The notes beneath the pieces were generated by a model. It was not told the origin of the DNA. It saw only the letters and a program-made list of their open reading frames with translations, and ran no database searches. Positions 1 to 6,904 of a stretch of DNA of 16,839 bases are shown in pieces. Source of the DNA: Victivallales bacterium (GTDB lineage: Bacteria > Verrucomicrobiota > Lentisphaeria > Victivallales > UBA1829); assembly GCA_016285335.1 (NCBI GenBank), contig JAEEQO010000045.1, positions 1-16,839 on the forward strand, given 5' to 3'. How positions within the stretch are numbered: position 1 is the stretch's first letter; each line of letters begins with the position of its first letter. Both the position numbers and the translations under genes were made by a program.

Positions 1-602
1 TGGAACACGCTTGTCTTGTCATGCTCCTCCTTGCTGCTGGCGAAGTCGTTCCCGTTCATGGTATGCTTCGGCGTCCACCGGTCCGTCATGAGGATCAGGG
101 ACGAAGGGGTGCGGACATCGGTGATGCGGGCCTTGACAAGCCGCTTGTCGCCGGACAGGATGAATCTGCAGTCGTCGTTTCGGGCATAGCTGACGGGGAG
201 CCGGTTGTTTCCTTTTTCCGTGATGCCGTTGCTTCCATTGTGGGAGACGTCGGACGGGCAGCGGAACACCTTAGTTGCGAGCGCATAGCCGATCTGGTCC
301 TTCTTGATGACATCGGCATTCGGGCCGGCGAGGACCTTGGCCGGATCGGCCCCGGCAGAGGCGGCGATCATGCCATACCAGTTTGTCCAGTCCCCGACAA
401 TCCTGTTGAGGGACATCCGGTCGCTCATCGCATATTGATGGATGAACATGCCGATGGATTTCTGGTTGTTGAGGCACCCTGCCTTGTTGGCCGTCTCCCG
501 CGCGGATCTCAGCGCGGGGAGCAGCAGCGCGGCCAGGATCCCGATGATTGCAACCACGATAAGAAGTTCTATCAACGTAAAGGACCGGGATGAATGTTTC
601 AT
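1..602 (-). CDS. Type II secretion/prepilin-like protein, 3' end cut by window edge
   Basis: The first 200 codons read without a stop from ATG at 600-602 to the window edge, so the C-terminus is missing. The N-terminus has a short basic leader, then [14 protein letters not shown] and a roughly 20-residue hydrophobic helix. This is the prepilin methylation/cleavage signal, with F8 as +1 and the conserved Glu at +5 (E12). The residue before the cleavage site is Ser rather than the usual Gly. The body is soluble, with CPS and Trp-rich stretches. It resembles the many stand-alone pseudopilin-like proteins of Lentisphaerota and Planctomycetes, often with a C-terminal H-X9-DG motif; that part would lie beyond the edge. 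AAGGAAG sits about 8 nt before the start. A role at the cell surface, as pseudopilin or secreted anchor, is inferred from the family; the substrate is unknown. No pilus-assembly gene is nearby. Confidence 0.85.
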   Translation of the reverse strand, partial: MKHSSRSFTLIELLIVVAIIGILAALLLPALRSARETANKAGCLNNQKSIGMFIHQYAMSDRMSLNRIVGDWTNWYGMIAASAGADPAKVLAGPNADVIKKDQIGYALATKVFRCPSDVSHNGSNGITEKGNNRLPVSYARNDDCRFILSGDKRLVKARITDVRTPSSLILMTDRWTPKHTMNGNDFASSKEEHDKTSVF

Positions 603-652
603 TGTCGGACTTCCTTCTTTTTGAAATGGGTTTGGGGCGTTTCACAACGGTT

Positions 653-705
653 CCCCGGACAATCGTTTCCTGCGGCACGGCGGGCCGGAACATTGTCTTC
701 CGGGG
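653..705 (-). promoter_or_regulatory. Hairpin in the 5' leader of the prepilin-like gene
   Basis: The arms CCCCGGACAAT (653-663) and ATTGT plus CCGGGG (692-705) are complementary, apart from a 3-nt bulge (697-699), giving an 11-bp interrupted stem. The loop is GC-rich. It lies between the candidate promoter (731-758) and the start codon (602), so it would be transcribed as part of a leader of about 120 nt. It may stabilise the mRNA or control translation. I recognise no riboswitch class. Confidence 0.4.
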
Positions 706-730
706 ATGAAATAGCAGTCCGCCATGCTTT

Positions 731-758
731 AATGTAGCACCTTTCTACAAACATTCAA
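731..758 (-). promoter_or_regulatory. Candidate sigma-70 promoter for the prepilin-like gene
   Basis: On the minus strand TTGAAT (753-758) is followed after 16 bp by TACATT (731-736), four of six matches to each consensus element. Transcription would start near 724. The position, just upstream of a leader and a ribosome-binding site, supports it, but the match is moderate. Confidence 0.4.
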
Positions 759-764
759 GTTTTT

Positions 765-1049
765 TCATCGAAAATGTCTTAAAAAAAGGGTTCTTCGACG
801 GTTTTCGACAAGAAAAATGGGAGATAATCGAGATGAACCAGTGAAGCACTGAAATATTTGCACAACTCCGGTCCCGGCGTTGATCAGAAGACGGAGTATT
901 TCCAGTTCATCGTCCCCGATGGCGCGGCCGATACAGGTGATGTCCCGCCGGAAGCCAGTTTGATTGATGTCGATACCGTTCAGACGCGGCTTGTAGAACC
1001 CGAGCGCGGTGATGTACAGGCGCGCCGGTACTGTTAGTACTAAAATCAC
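765..1049 (-). pseudogene. Possible remnant of an alpha-L-rhamnosidase-type N-terminal domain
   Basis: This 94-codon open frame is weak as a gene: it has no clear ribosome-binding site and lower-quality codon use. At 975-1025 it encodes ARLYITALGFYKPRLNG. This closely follows the pattern of the beta-sandwich N-terminal domain of GH78 alpha-L-rhamnosidases (A-x-LY-x-TALG-x-Y-x-x-x-x-NG). The residues after that do not continue the family pattern, and the frame ends near the promoter of the next gene. I read it as a decayed fragment left beside the ligase operon. It could also be chance similarity over 17 residues. Such glycosidases are numerous in Victivallis-like genomes, which makes a relic plausible. 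Confidence 0.3.
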
Positions 1050-1061
1050 GCATGTATTTTA

Positions 1062-2423
1062 TCAGAGGACTTCTTCCCAGCCTTTCTTGATGTTTTCGGC
1101 GATGAAGTCGTCCATGATCTTGCGAATCTGTTCCTCGGAGGAGGACACGCGCAGGTCGCGTTTCAGGGCTTCTTTCCGGCTGGCGCTATAGTCGGTGTAG
1201 TGGAACACGTACGCGGGATAGATGCCGGTCTCCTCCTTGTTCGTCTTCCAGATCACGAATTTCTGGACCATAGTCTTCGCGCCGGACACTTTCTTGAAGA
1301 CGCGCCGCGCCAGGAGCTCGGAGGGACTGCCCTTGCCTGTTTCTTTCGCCTCGGCAAACGGACAGATGTCCGAGAGCTGGGAAACGCGAATCGCGGTGGG
1401 CTCCGGCGTCTTGTCGTCACGACCTCTGACGACCGTCATGCCGAGAGCGGACACGCCCGGCGTCTGTCCTTCGCAGATCCAGCCGTCTTCCTTCAGGACC
1501 AGCAGGGGGTTCCATTTGATCTTCCCGTGGCTGTTCTCGGAGACGAGCTCGGAAACGCTCAGTTCGCAGACGCGCTCCGGCTTCACCATCTGATAGGCGA
1601 TCCCCCGGGAATCGGTCTGGATGTAGGTCGAATCCACCGCGCTCTTCTGCAATTCGGGCAGCAGCGACTGGCGGTCACCGTCGGAGAGGCCGTTGGACGC
1701 CACGCCGAAGGGCTGGAACATGCCGTCTTCTCGCCGCACGGCGAACATCAGGTCGCGGATGCCCTGATCTCCGGTCGTGAATCCGATCAGAGCGGCGTCA
1801 AGCGTGTGGCGCGGTTTGACTTTCCAGATGAACGGCAACTCCGAATGGACCACGATCCCCTCCGCGCCGCTTTCCGTCACCCACTCGTTGAAGATTTTTT
1901 CGACTTCGGCCGCCGATTTCGCCGGACGCATTTCGACGGGACGCACATGATCGGAATCGAACAGCGATTTCAGTTTCGCATACTTCTCCTTGAACGGGAC
2001 CGTCTGAAACGATTCTCCGTTCAGTTCGAGGAGATCGAACGGTGCCAGGCAAAGCTTTTTGGCGTCGTCGGGATCCTTGCTTTTCAGCGTTTCGAGCGTA
2101 TCGCCGCAGCGCGGACGCGAACCTGCCGACGGAACATACAGTTCCGCAGGGACCGAGGCGGAGGTGACGCCCGCCTTTTTCAACTGCGCGGCAAAATCGT
2201 CCAGGCATGGCAGCCCTTCCACGATATTTCCGCCGGAATTCGCCATGAAGACCTTCCCGTCGCGGAGGAACACGACCTGCATGGTCCCGTCGATCTTCCT
2301 GGTCACGGAGATGTCGGAGCCGCCGACCTTGGATGTGAGCTTGTCGCCTTCGACCAGGATAAATGCTCCGGCGACTCTGTGTTTGTAGTCGATCGCGATA
2401 TCGGAAAAGCTTTTGTCAGGCAT
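1062..2423 (-). CDS. ATP-dependent DNA ligase-like nucleotidyltransferase
   Basis: The 453-residue protein has the covalent nucleotidyltransferase motifs in order: motif I K43-I-D-G with the adenylate-accepting Lys, a Glu in ELYV at E94, motif III F129-D-L-L, motif IV E188-GIVV, and motif V K201-V-K203. Residues of about 215-330 fit an OB-fold domain, as in minimal ATP-dependent DNA ligases. About 120 further residues at the C-terminus match nothing I recognise. The expected reaction is ATP-dependent sealing of nicks through an enzyme-AMP intermediate; an RNA substrate cannot be excluded. Motif Ia is unusual, reading NSGG where RSxN-type residues are common. The start is set by AAGGAG, 8 nt upstream. 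The first 8 nt overlap the end of the 233-residue gene, so it is the last gene of a translationally coupled trio. No Ku or LigD-type primase is nearby, so classical NHEJ is not supported. Confidence 0.85.
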   Translation of the reverse strand: MPDKSFSDIAIDYKHRVAGAFILVEGDKLTSKVGGSDISVTRKIDGTMQVVFLRDGKVFMANSGGNIVEGLPCLDDFAAQLKKAGVTSASVPAELYVPSAGSRPRCGDTLETLKSKDPDDAKKLCLAPFDLLELNGESFQTVPFKEKYAKLKSLFDSDHVRPVEMRPAKSAAEVEKIFNEWVTESGAEGIVVHSELPFIWKVKPRHTLDAALIGFTTGDQGIRDLMFAVRREDGMFQPFGVASNGLSDGDRQSLLPELQKSAVDSTYIQTDSRGIAYQMVKPERVCELSVSELVSENSHGKIKWNPLLVLKEDGWICEGQTPGVSALGMTVVRGRDDKTPEPTAIRVSQLSDICPFAEAKETGKGSPSELLARRVFKKVSGAKTMVQKFVIWKTNKEETGIYPAYVFHYTDYSASRKEALKRDLRVSSSEEQIRKIMDDFIAENIKKGWEEVL

Positions 2424-3117
2424 TGGGGAGCTCCTTCAGTTCAAGGTTGGTGAGGCGAAGGATCAGCATGTACTTGCTGCCGTCGATGCGTCCTTCGAGG
2501 AACGCGCGGTAGGACGTGCCGCCCTTCGAGAACACCAGCGGCCCGACGCCTTTTTCCCCGGCGCCGATCAGCATCAAAGCATTCTTTTCGGCGAGCGTTT
2601 TCGCCATGTCGTACAGGAAATCGAACGTGAGCCCGTTCACGTGGCAGACCTGATAGCTGCGCGTGAACACGAATTTCCGGAGCGCGTCCGACTTCGGGAA
2701 CAGCTTGCCTGTCCAGCGGAGCGGGAGCTCGTCCAGCGAAACATTTGCCTGACTTTGCGTCTGGGGCCGCGTTCCTTTCTCCGTGCCGTCCGGCAGGAAG
2801 ATATGTTCCGTGAGCGTTACGGAGTACGCGACCTTCCCGGCGGGGTCCAGGTAGACCTTTTTCAGCTCGGAAAGCTTTCTGCCCTCCATCTCCATGTCGA
2901 TCTCGGGATCGCCGGAGAGGATGGCGTCCGTGAGGTCGTCCCCGTTCTGTGCCGTCAGGGATTCCGTGGACGTCGCCTGCGTGAATTTCAGGTAACGCTC
3001 GTTGATGGTGGAGCCGCCGTCCGCGGTCTTGTAGGTCAGTGCGTTTTTCGAAGCTTTGGATTCGTAACCGACCTGCGCGTCGCGCTTTTTCTCGTTGGAT
3101 AAGTGAATCGCTCTCAT
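2416..3117 (-). CDS. Conserved-looking protein of unknown function, ligase operon gene 2
   Basis: I do not recognise this 233-residue protein. It has no signal peptide or membrane segment, so it is probably cytosolic. The N-terminal 50 residues are polar and rich in Lys, Ser and Thr. The middle contains an acidic stretch (DAILSGDPEIDMEMEGRK), then alternating beta-like segments. Near the C-terminus KYMLILRLTNLELKELP looks like a final beta strand. It starts 7 nt after the upstream gene stops, with GAGGT overlapping that stop codon. Its own end overlaps the ligase start by 8 nt. This packing implies co-translation and probably a joint function with the ligase, for example as a substrate-recruiting or complex subunit; that role is an inference. 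Confidence 0.8.
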   Translation of the reverse strand: MRAIHLSNEKKRDAQVGYESKASKNALTYKTADGGSTINERYLKFTQATSTESLTAQNGDDLTDAILSGDPEIDMEMEGRKLSELKKVYLDPAGKVAYSVTLTEHIFLPDGTEKGTRPQTQSQANVSLDELPLRWTGKLFPKSDALRKFVFTRSYQVCHVNGLTFDFLYDMAKTLAEKNALMLIGAGEKGVGPLVFSKGGTSYRAFLEGRIDGSKYMLILRLTNLELKELPNA

Positions 3118-3124
3118 GTTGACC

Positions 3125-3721
3125 TCACATCATGTCAAAGCTCAGATCGTCTTCTTCGATCTCCTCTTCCTGGGCGGGATCGTCCAGGACGGCTTCTTCC
3201 GCGAGTCCGAGATAATCGAACTTGACGGCATCCCCGGAATACAGATAGACCAGCCCGTTCGCGGCCATGAGAAACCCTTCGTCGTTGCCCGTCCCCGCGC
3301 GGTAGTTGAACGGAAACATGTAAATGTCCGTCCCCAGTTTCGCCGCCAGGTCGGGATTGACGATCTGATAAACGGAGTTCCAGATGTGGTCCAGGAATTC
3401 CTCTTCCGAAACTTTTTTCGAGAGCTCGATCGGCGCATCGAAAGAGGACGGCCGGACCGTGGCAGGGTTCCCCTCCGAATCAACGGCCGTCAGCTCCGAC
3501 TTCTCATGCCAGAGCCCCTTTTCATCCACGGTGCCGGTTTTGATCGCTCCGGGCGGGATGACGAGGGTCCCGGTGGAATCGAGGCTCGCGGAAATGCAGA
3601 CGCCGCCGGCGGCATCCGTCGCCACGGTGTCCACATGACCGTACAGCTTCGAGCGTTCCAGCTTGACCGGAACGCCGTCGAACGTTTCCGCATTCAACAC
3701 AAATTGAAGAGGTTTCGCCAT
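3125..3721 (-). CDS. Conserved-looking protein of unknown function, ligase operon gene 1
   Basis: I do not recognise this 198-residue protein. It is soluble, with no signal peptide. The first half (about 5-75) is rich in short beta-like segments, including KLYGHVDTVATD and GTLVIPPGA. A middle stretch (about 90-115) carries SSFDAPIEL and SEEEFLDHIW, followed by MFPFNYRAG. The last 25 residues are strongly acidic (EEEIEEDDL), a tail often used for protein contacts or nucleic-acid mimicry; no such role is shown here. The start has AGGAG 7 nt upstream and is the first gene of the operon, behind the promoter at 3767-3794. The gene order suggests it acts with the ligase two genes downstream. Confidence 0.8.
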   Translation of the reverse strand: MAKPLQFVLNAETFDGVPVKLERSKLYGHVDTVATDAAGGVCISASLDSTGTLVIPPGAIKTGTVDEKGLWHEKSELTAVDSEGNPATVRPSSFDAPIELSKKVSEEEFLDHIWNSVYQIVNPDLAAKLGTDIYMFPFNYRAGTGNDEGFLMAANGLVYLYSGDAVKFDYLGLAEEAVLDDPAQEEEIEEDDLSFDMM

Positions 3722-3766
3722 TGTTTTCTCCTGATCCAGTTCGTTGTCGGTTGTGCCTTTTTCACT

Positions 3767-3794
3767 ATAATAACACGGAATGACGAAAAATCAA
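3767..3794 (-). promoter_or_regulatory. Candidate proximal promoter of the ligase operon
   Basis: On the minus strand TTGATT (3789-3794) and TATTAT (3767-3772) are separated by 16 bp. Transcription would begin about 40 nt before the start codon at 3721. The -10 matches five of six consensus bases and the -35 four of six. Confidence 0.5.
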
Positions 3795-3850
3795 GCTTTG
3801 TTGTCCGGCACATTTGTTTTTTTGTTTGTTTTCGCCCGGGCCGATAACAG

Positions 3851-3879
3851 AAAATAACTCGATGGATGCTTCCTGTCAA
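3851..3879 (-). promoter_or_regulatory. Candidate distal promoter of the ligase operon
   Basis: A perfect TTGACA (3874-3879) is followed after 17 bp by TATTTT (3851-3856). It lies about 80 bp upstream of the proximal promoter and inside the 3' flank of the RyR-domain gene. It overlaps an inverted repeat (3860-3887), so it could be blocked by a bound protein, or the -35 match could be accidental. Confidence 0.35.
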
Positions 3880-3887
3880 GTCCATCG
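3860..3887 (-). terminator. Candidate hairpin terminator of the RyR-domain gene
   Basis: Downstream of the stop at 3905, the minus strand carries CGATGGA (3881-3887) and TCCATCG (3860-3866). They form a 7-bp stem with a 14-nt loop, followed by TTATTTT within 10 nt. The stem is short for its loop, so this is a modest candidate. It overlaps the possible distal promoter of the next operon. Confidence 0.35.
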
Positions 3888-3904
3888 CTATAAAACAGGC
3901 AGGG

Positions 3905-5794
3905 CTAATTAAGAAGGCCGGCGTTTTTCATGGCAAGGACAAACAGCAGGTCAAGCGCCTGTGTCTTTACGTCCAGCCTGTCGAACGGCACGAGATCGGG
4001 ATGCAGAAACCTTTCGTCGTCACGTTCGCCGAAGAACCAGCCGGCAAGCAATCGCTCGGTCCACCAGCGGTTATGTTCGGCGCGAATGAGCGCAATACAG
4101 CTTTCCGTATTGGAAATGCAATCGCGAAACGCAAATGCTTTTTCTTTGAAACTGTCGCCGGAGTTGATGCTCGACCAGCGTTTCCATCGTTTTATGCCGT
4201 ACCACTGTTTTTCAGCCTGTTCCTTTTCTTCTTTGCCGTACGGATGCTCAAAACACTGTTTCAGGATATTGCCGATGCAATCCTGAAGTCCAATTCTGTT
4301 GAAATCTATTGTGTCAACGACCCTGCTGATGATTTCGTAACAGTAGTTGATGTCCCTGCCGAACTCCTCACGTTTACTGTCCGTCCACGGCAGTATGTCC
4401 GTCATGCCGAAATAGCGCAGTTCGGTCTGATCCCCGCCTGTCTGCAGGAATCCCTTGTCAATGCAGTTACCCGTTTCAGTCGATTGCCAGACAAGGACCG
4501 AAATCCGCTCGCGGCGAATCTTATAGGACAATGCCGCGTAGGCCTTTACGGCCGCATCCACTCCGGGGACCGCGATGATAATGGTCACGGATGTATTCTT
4601 CCTTTTTACGGCCTTCCACATGATGTCATTGGCATCTTCTGATCCGCCGACACAATACCGATACTCCACTTCGACTTCCGGCAGTGCATCCACGATATGT
4701 TTTTTAGGCAGATACTCTTCGCTGGTCCCCTCGATATCGAAGAGCGTGATCTTGCAGTGTTTATGGTCTGCGCCGTAATTCATGAGCGGGATGGCGTAGT
4801 TGATAATGGCCTGCCCCATGGCATTGGAGCCTATGACGAACAATTCGACCCGATCCGAATCGGGTTTGTAGCGCAGCGGCAGGTACTTCTGTCCATCGCT
4901 GTCCGCGGAGTCTGTCTGGGACCAGCATCTCCATGCCCAGCTTTCGTAGAAATTGCACAATTCCAAATCGAATATGCCGTCTTCGGCAAAACCTTCTTTT
5001 TTTGCCCTGGCCTGCGTATAAAGCAAGGGGTCTTCTATATGAAGATAAAGTTTGATCGGCAAATTGAAATCATTTCGTTTTTCCGTATTCTGAATCTTTT
5101 TGACGACGACTACCCGGAGAAGACGTTCCGCACGCAGGTTTTCACCGTCTTTTTCAAGATCTTCCTGCTCGCCGAGAACAACGATGATTTTTGCGTATTC
5201 GGCCTGAAGCTCCTCGACATCCTCCTCCATGCAAATGGATTTATTGTACAGAAAGATTCTTGCCATGTCATGGGCATTAAGTTTCTTTCCCAAAAGCGAG
5301 CGGATGTCTTCGGAGGGAGTTTTCGAGACGATGAGAACTTCATGGATTCCCTGCGTCAGCATGTTTTTTACCGTTGCCACGCCCTGATAATCCCAGCCGA
5401 TCACGATCCCGTGGCCTTTGAACTTGTAACGAGCCTGGCCGGATGCAATCAGATCCCGCCGTTCCACGAAGGCATTCACAATGGCCCCGGTAACGAAACT
5501 GTAGAGCACCATCCCCGCCAGCCAGGAAAGCAGTGTTATGCAGAGTACGACCGGCGCATTGCCCGAATCGGAAGCGACTTTATCAAGCCCCGCCAGGGTC
5601 CCCGCTGCGGATCCGCCGTCCGTTATCTGGCGGAATCCCCATGTCAGCCGGTTGTAGAAATCACCATCCGCATGCTGCGTCACATGGATCTTTATGCAGG
5701 TCACCACGATGGAAAACACAAGGATCGCCGCGACCGAAAAAGCAATCTGCAGCCCCATGCGCGAAAACAAATAACGATCAAGGAATTTTTTCAT
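3905..5794 (-). CDS. Two-TM channel-like protein with two TrkA-N/RCK-like domains and a C-terminal RyR domain
   Basis: The 629-residue protein starts with two membrane helices (about 15-36 and 82-106) flanking a pore-loop-like segment with TWGFRQITDGG. The potassium filter TVGYG is absent; the W-x-F...TD-x-G pattern is closer to CASTOR/POLLUX-type channels. Two Rossmann-like regulatory domains follow, with glycine turns GWDYQG (133-138) and GSNAMG (322-327). The last 70 residues match a bacterial RyR domain: AEHNRWWTERLLAGW at about 572-586, then HPDLVPFDRL. The expected role is a ligand-gated ion channel or membrane sensor; ion and ligand are unknown. I chose ATG 5794 over the in-frame ATG at 5878 because a near-consensus promoter overlaps the upstream codons and AGGAAAAG precedes 5794. 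Base composition is visibly lower in GC in places (20 of 60 bases at 5041-5100), which hints at separate ancestry. Confidence 0.8.
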   Translation of the reverse strand: MKKFLDRYLFSRMGLQIAFSVAAILVFSIVVTCIKIHVTQHADGDFYNRLTWGFRQITDGGSAAGTLAGLDKVASDSGNAPVVLCITLLSWLAGMVLYSFVTGAIVNAFVERRDLIASGQARYKFKGHGIVIGWDYQGVATVKNMLTQGIHEVLIVSKTPSEDIRSLLGKKLNAHDMARIFLYNKSICMEEDVEELQAEYAKIIVVLGEQEDLEKDGENLRAERLLRVVVVKKIQNTEKRNDFNLPIKLYLHIEDPLLYTQARAKKEGFAEDGIFDLELCNFYESWAWRCWSQTDSADSDGQKYLPLRYKPDSDRVELFVIGSNAMGQAIINYAIPLMNYGADHKHCKITLFDIEGTSEEYLPKKHIVDALPEVEVEYRYCVGGSEDANDIMWKAVKRKNTSVTIIIAVPGVDAAVKAYAALSYKIRRERISVLVWQSTETGNCIDKGFLQTGGDQTELRYFGMTDILPWTDSKREEFGRDINYCYEIISRVVDTIDFNRIGLQDCIGNILKQCFEHPYGKEEKEQAEKQWYGIKRWKRWSSINSGDSFKEKAFAFRDCISNTESCIALIRAEHNRWWTERLLAGWFFGERDDERFLHPDLVPFDRLDVKTQALDLLFVLAMKNAGLLN

Positions 5795-5868
5795 TTGCGA
5801 TTCTTTTCCTGCTTTTGTGTCGACCCGAGAGAAAGACTTCAGAAATACCGATTGTTTTTCCGGCATGT

Positions 5869-5897
5869 AATATAGCATTGTTTCAATTCGATGTCAA
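5869..5897 (-). promoter_or_regulatory. Strong sigma-70-type promoter of the RyR-domain gene
   Basis: On the minus strand a perfect TTGACA (5892-5897) and TATATT (5869-5874) are separated by 17 bp, the ideal spacing. Transcription would start near 5862, downstream of the ATG at 5878, so that codon cannot be used from this promoter. This decides the start of the gene at 5794. Confidence 0.7.
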
Positions 5898-5982
5898 GGT
5901 GGTTTGAGACACATTCGGACAAACAACGAAATGCGGACATCAAAACGTGTCAGGCCCTGAATATGAATTTTTTTTAATATTT

Positions 5983-6534
5983 TCATGTTTTCGGGTTTCT
6001 TTTTTTCGTGTTTGCCATTGTATTATGCTCGTTTTTCTTCACATGGTCACCGGCCAGATAGCAGCCGCCAAGGCGGAGCATCGCCCTGGCATTGCCCTGC
6101 GCAGCCGCTTTGCGAAACCATTTGACGGCTTCTTTTTTATTTTGGTTCGTGCCGTTTCCAATGAGACAGCATTCTCCAAGACGGGCCTGCGCCCCGGCAC
6201 AGCCTCGTTCTGCGGCTTTGCGATACCGCAGGACCGTTTCCGATTCCACGCCATCCTCTTCAGCGAAGGACGGGTCCGTTTTCCATGCCAGAAGCCACCA
6301 GTCCATTGCTTTCATTAGATCCCTGTCCCGATAGATACAGTAATCCGCGAGACAGCGCATCGCCTCGGCGTTTCCATAGTCGGCGGCCCATCGGAACGAT
6401 TTGATCGCCTGTTTTTCATTTTCATCCAGGCCATCGCCGCACTGCCAGGCAAGTCCGATCAGATACCATATCTTTCCGAGCCGCCTTCGGGTTGAAGCAT
6501 CAAGTCGTGCACTGGAATTGGAATGTTTTTGCAT
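5983..6534 (-). CDS. Sel1-repeat (TPR-like) protein, small
   Basis: This 183-residue cytosolic protein has Sel1-like helical repeats. The pattern A-x-x-x-G-N/C-A-x-A-x-x-x-L-G-x-C-x-x-x-G, then A-VKWFRKAAAQG, is clear in the C-terminal half (RKAAERGCAGAQARLGECC and RKAAAQGNARAMLRLGGCY). A more diverged repeat with KSFRWAADYGNAEAM lies nearer the N-terminus. Such repeats form superhelical scaffolds for protein contacts. I chose the ATG at 6534 because AAGGAAAA precedes it, while the 63 codons upstream look non-coding. The last 20 residues are basic and polar (KKNEHNTMANTKKRN). It is read in the same direction as the RyR-domain gene 188 bp downstream, which has its own promoter. It is divergent from the second Sel1 gene at 6876. 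Confidence 0.8.
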   Translation of the reverse strand: MQKHSNSSARLDASTRRRLGKIWYLIGLAWQCGDGLDENEKQAIKSFRWAADYGNAEAMRCLADYCIYRDRDLMKAMDWWLLAWKTDPSFAEEDGVESETVLRYRKAAERGCAGAQARLGECCLIGNGTNQNKKEAVKWFRKAAAQGNARAMLRLGGCYLAGDHVKKNEHNTMANTKKRNPKT

Positions 6535-6875
6535 ATCTTTTTTCCTTACAATAGGTTGTGTTTTTACGAAACGGAACGCCGGCGATGTCCTTCGTATCCC
6601 GACTGCGATAAGAAAGCCTGCCCCTTCTATCGGCAAATAAAAAGGGTTCCTGTGTTTTTTTCCGTAAAAACGAAAGAAAATCGGAAAAATATTCGGAAAA
6701 ACGACATCTGGAGACTTCGCCAACAGGGCATCCGCGGATTACGGCAGGAACCCTCCAGTATTTCGTTCGGCGAGGGTGAGCCAGACGCGCAGCCAGGTAT
6801 GACATTTCGTGTCTTAGATCATGTCGTATAATATGAGAGGCTTTTTTTCAAAACCATAACCAGGAGGATTTGCTT
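6535..6875. other. Divergent intergenic region between two Sel1-repeat genes
   Basis: These 341 bp hold no convincing gene. They contain the 45-bp promoter/operator-like block at 6796-6840 for the plus-strand gene, an A/T-rich stretch (about 6655-6705), and a perfect 10-bp inverted repeat: AGGGTTCCTG at 6643-6652 and CAGGAACCCT at 6745-6754. I see no convincing promoter for the minus-strand Sel1 gene; TATTGT at 6549-6554 is a possible -10 without a good -35. Confidence 0.6.
6796..6840 (+). promoter_or_regulatory. Promoter/operator-like block upstream of the plus-strand Sel1 gene
   Basis: GGTATGACAT, 15 bp, then ATGTCGTATAAT. TATGACAT and ATGTCGTA form a near-perfect inverted repeat (7 of 8), and TATAAT (6827-6832) is a perfect -10. 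No good -35 lies 16-18 bp upstream, which suggests activator dependence or a lineage-specific promoter. A block with identical spacing lies at 8081-8125, matching at 35 of 45 positions. Confidence 0.55.
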
Positions 6876-6904
6876 ATGGGAAACGAAACGCACATTCAAC
6901 CCGT
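6854..6904 (+). repeat. Duplicated leader/N-terminal segment, copy 1
   Basis: This 51-bp segment spans the ribosome-binding site and first ten codons of the Sel1 gene at 6876. It matches 7520-7570 at 38 of 51 positions without gaps, including an identical AACCAGGAGGA and GCTTATGG. A poly-T run precedes both copies. The encoded starts MGNETHIQPV and MENKTTIQTV share six of ten residues. Confidence 0.6.

Noticed and set aside
1028..1040. Small palindrome GTACTGTTAGTAC as terminator of the ligase operon
   Set aside because: The stem is only 5 bp with a 3-nt loop and no T run follows on the minus strand.
1062..2423. Ligase as part of a bacterial NHEJ (LigD/Ku) system
   Set aside because: No Ku, primase/polymerase or 3'-phosphoesterase domain is present in the protein or beside it.
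1200..2453. 417-codon open frame on the plus strand
   Set aside because: It is antisense to the ligase gene, which carries all nucleotidyltransferase motifs.
4697..5875. 392-codon open frame on the plus strand
   Set aside because: It is antisense to the RyR-domain gene and contains no domain I recognise.
6535..6723. 63-codon N-terminal extension of the minus-strand Sel1 protein
   Set aside because: The translated extension is low-complexity and aromatic, lacks a ribosome-binding site, and ATG 6534 has a good one.
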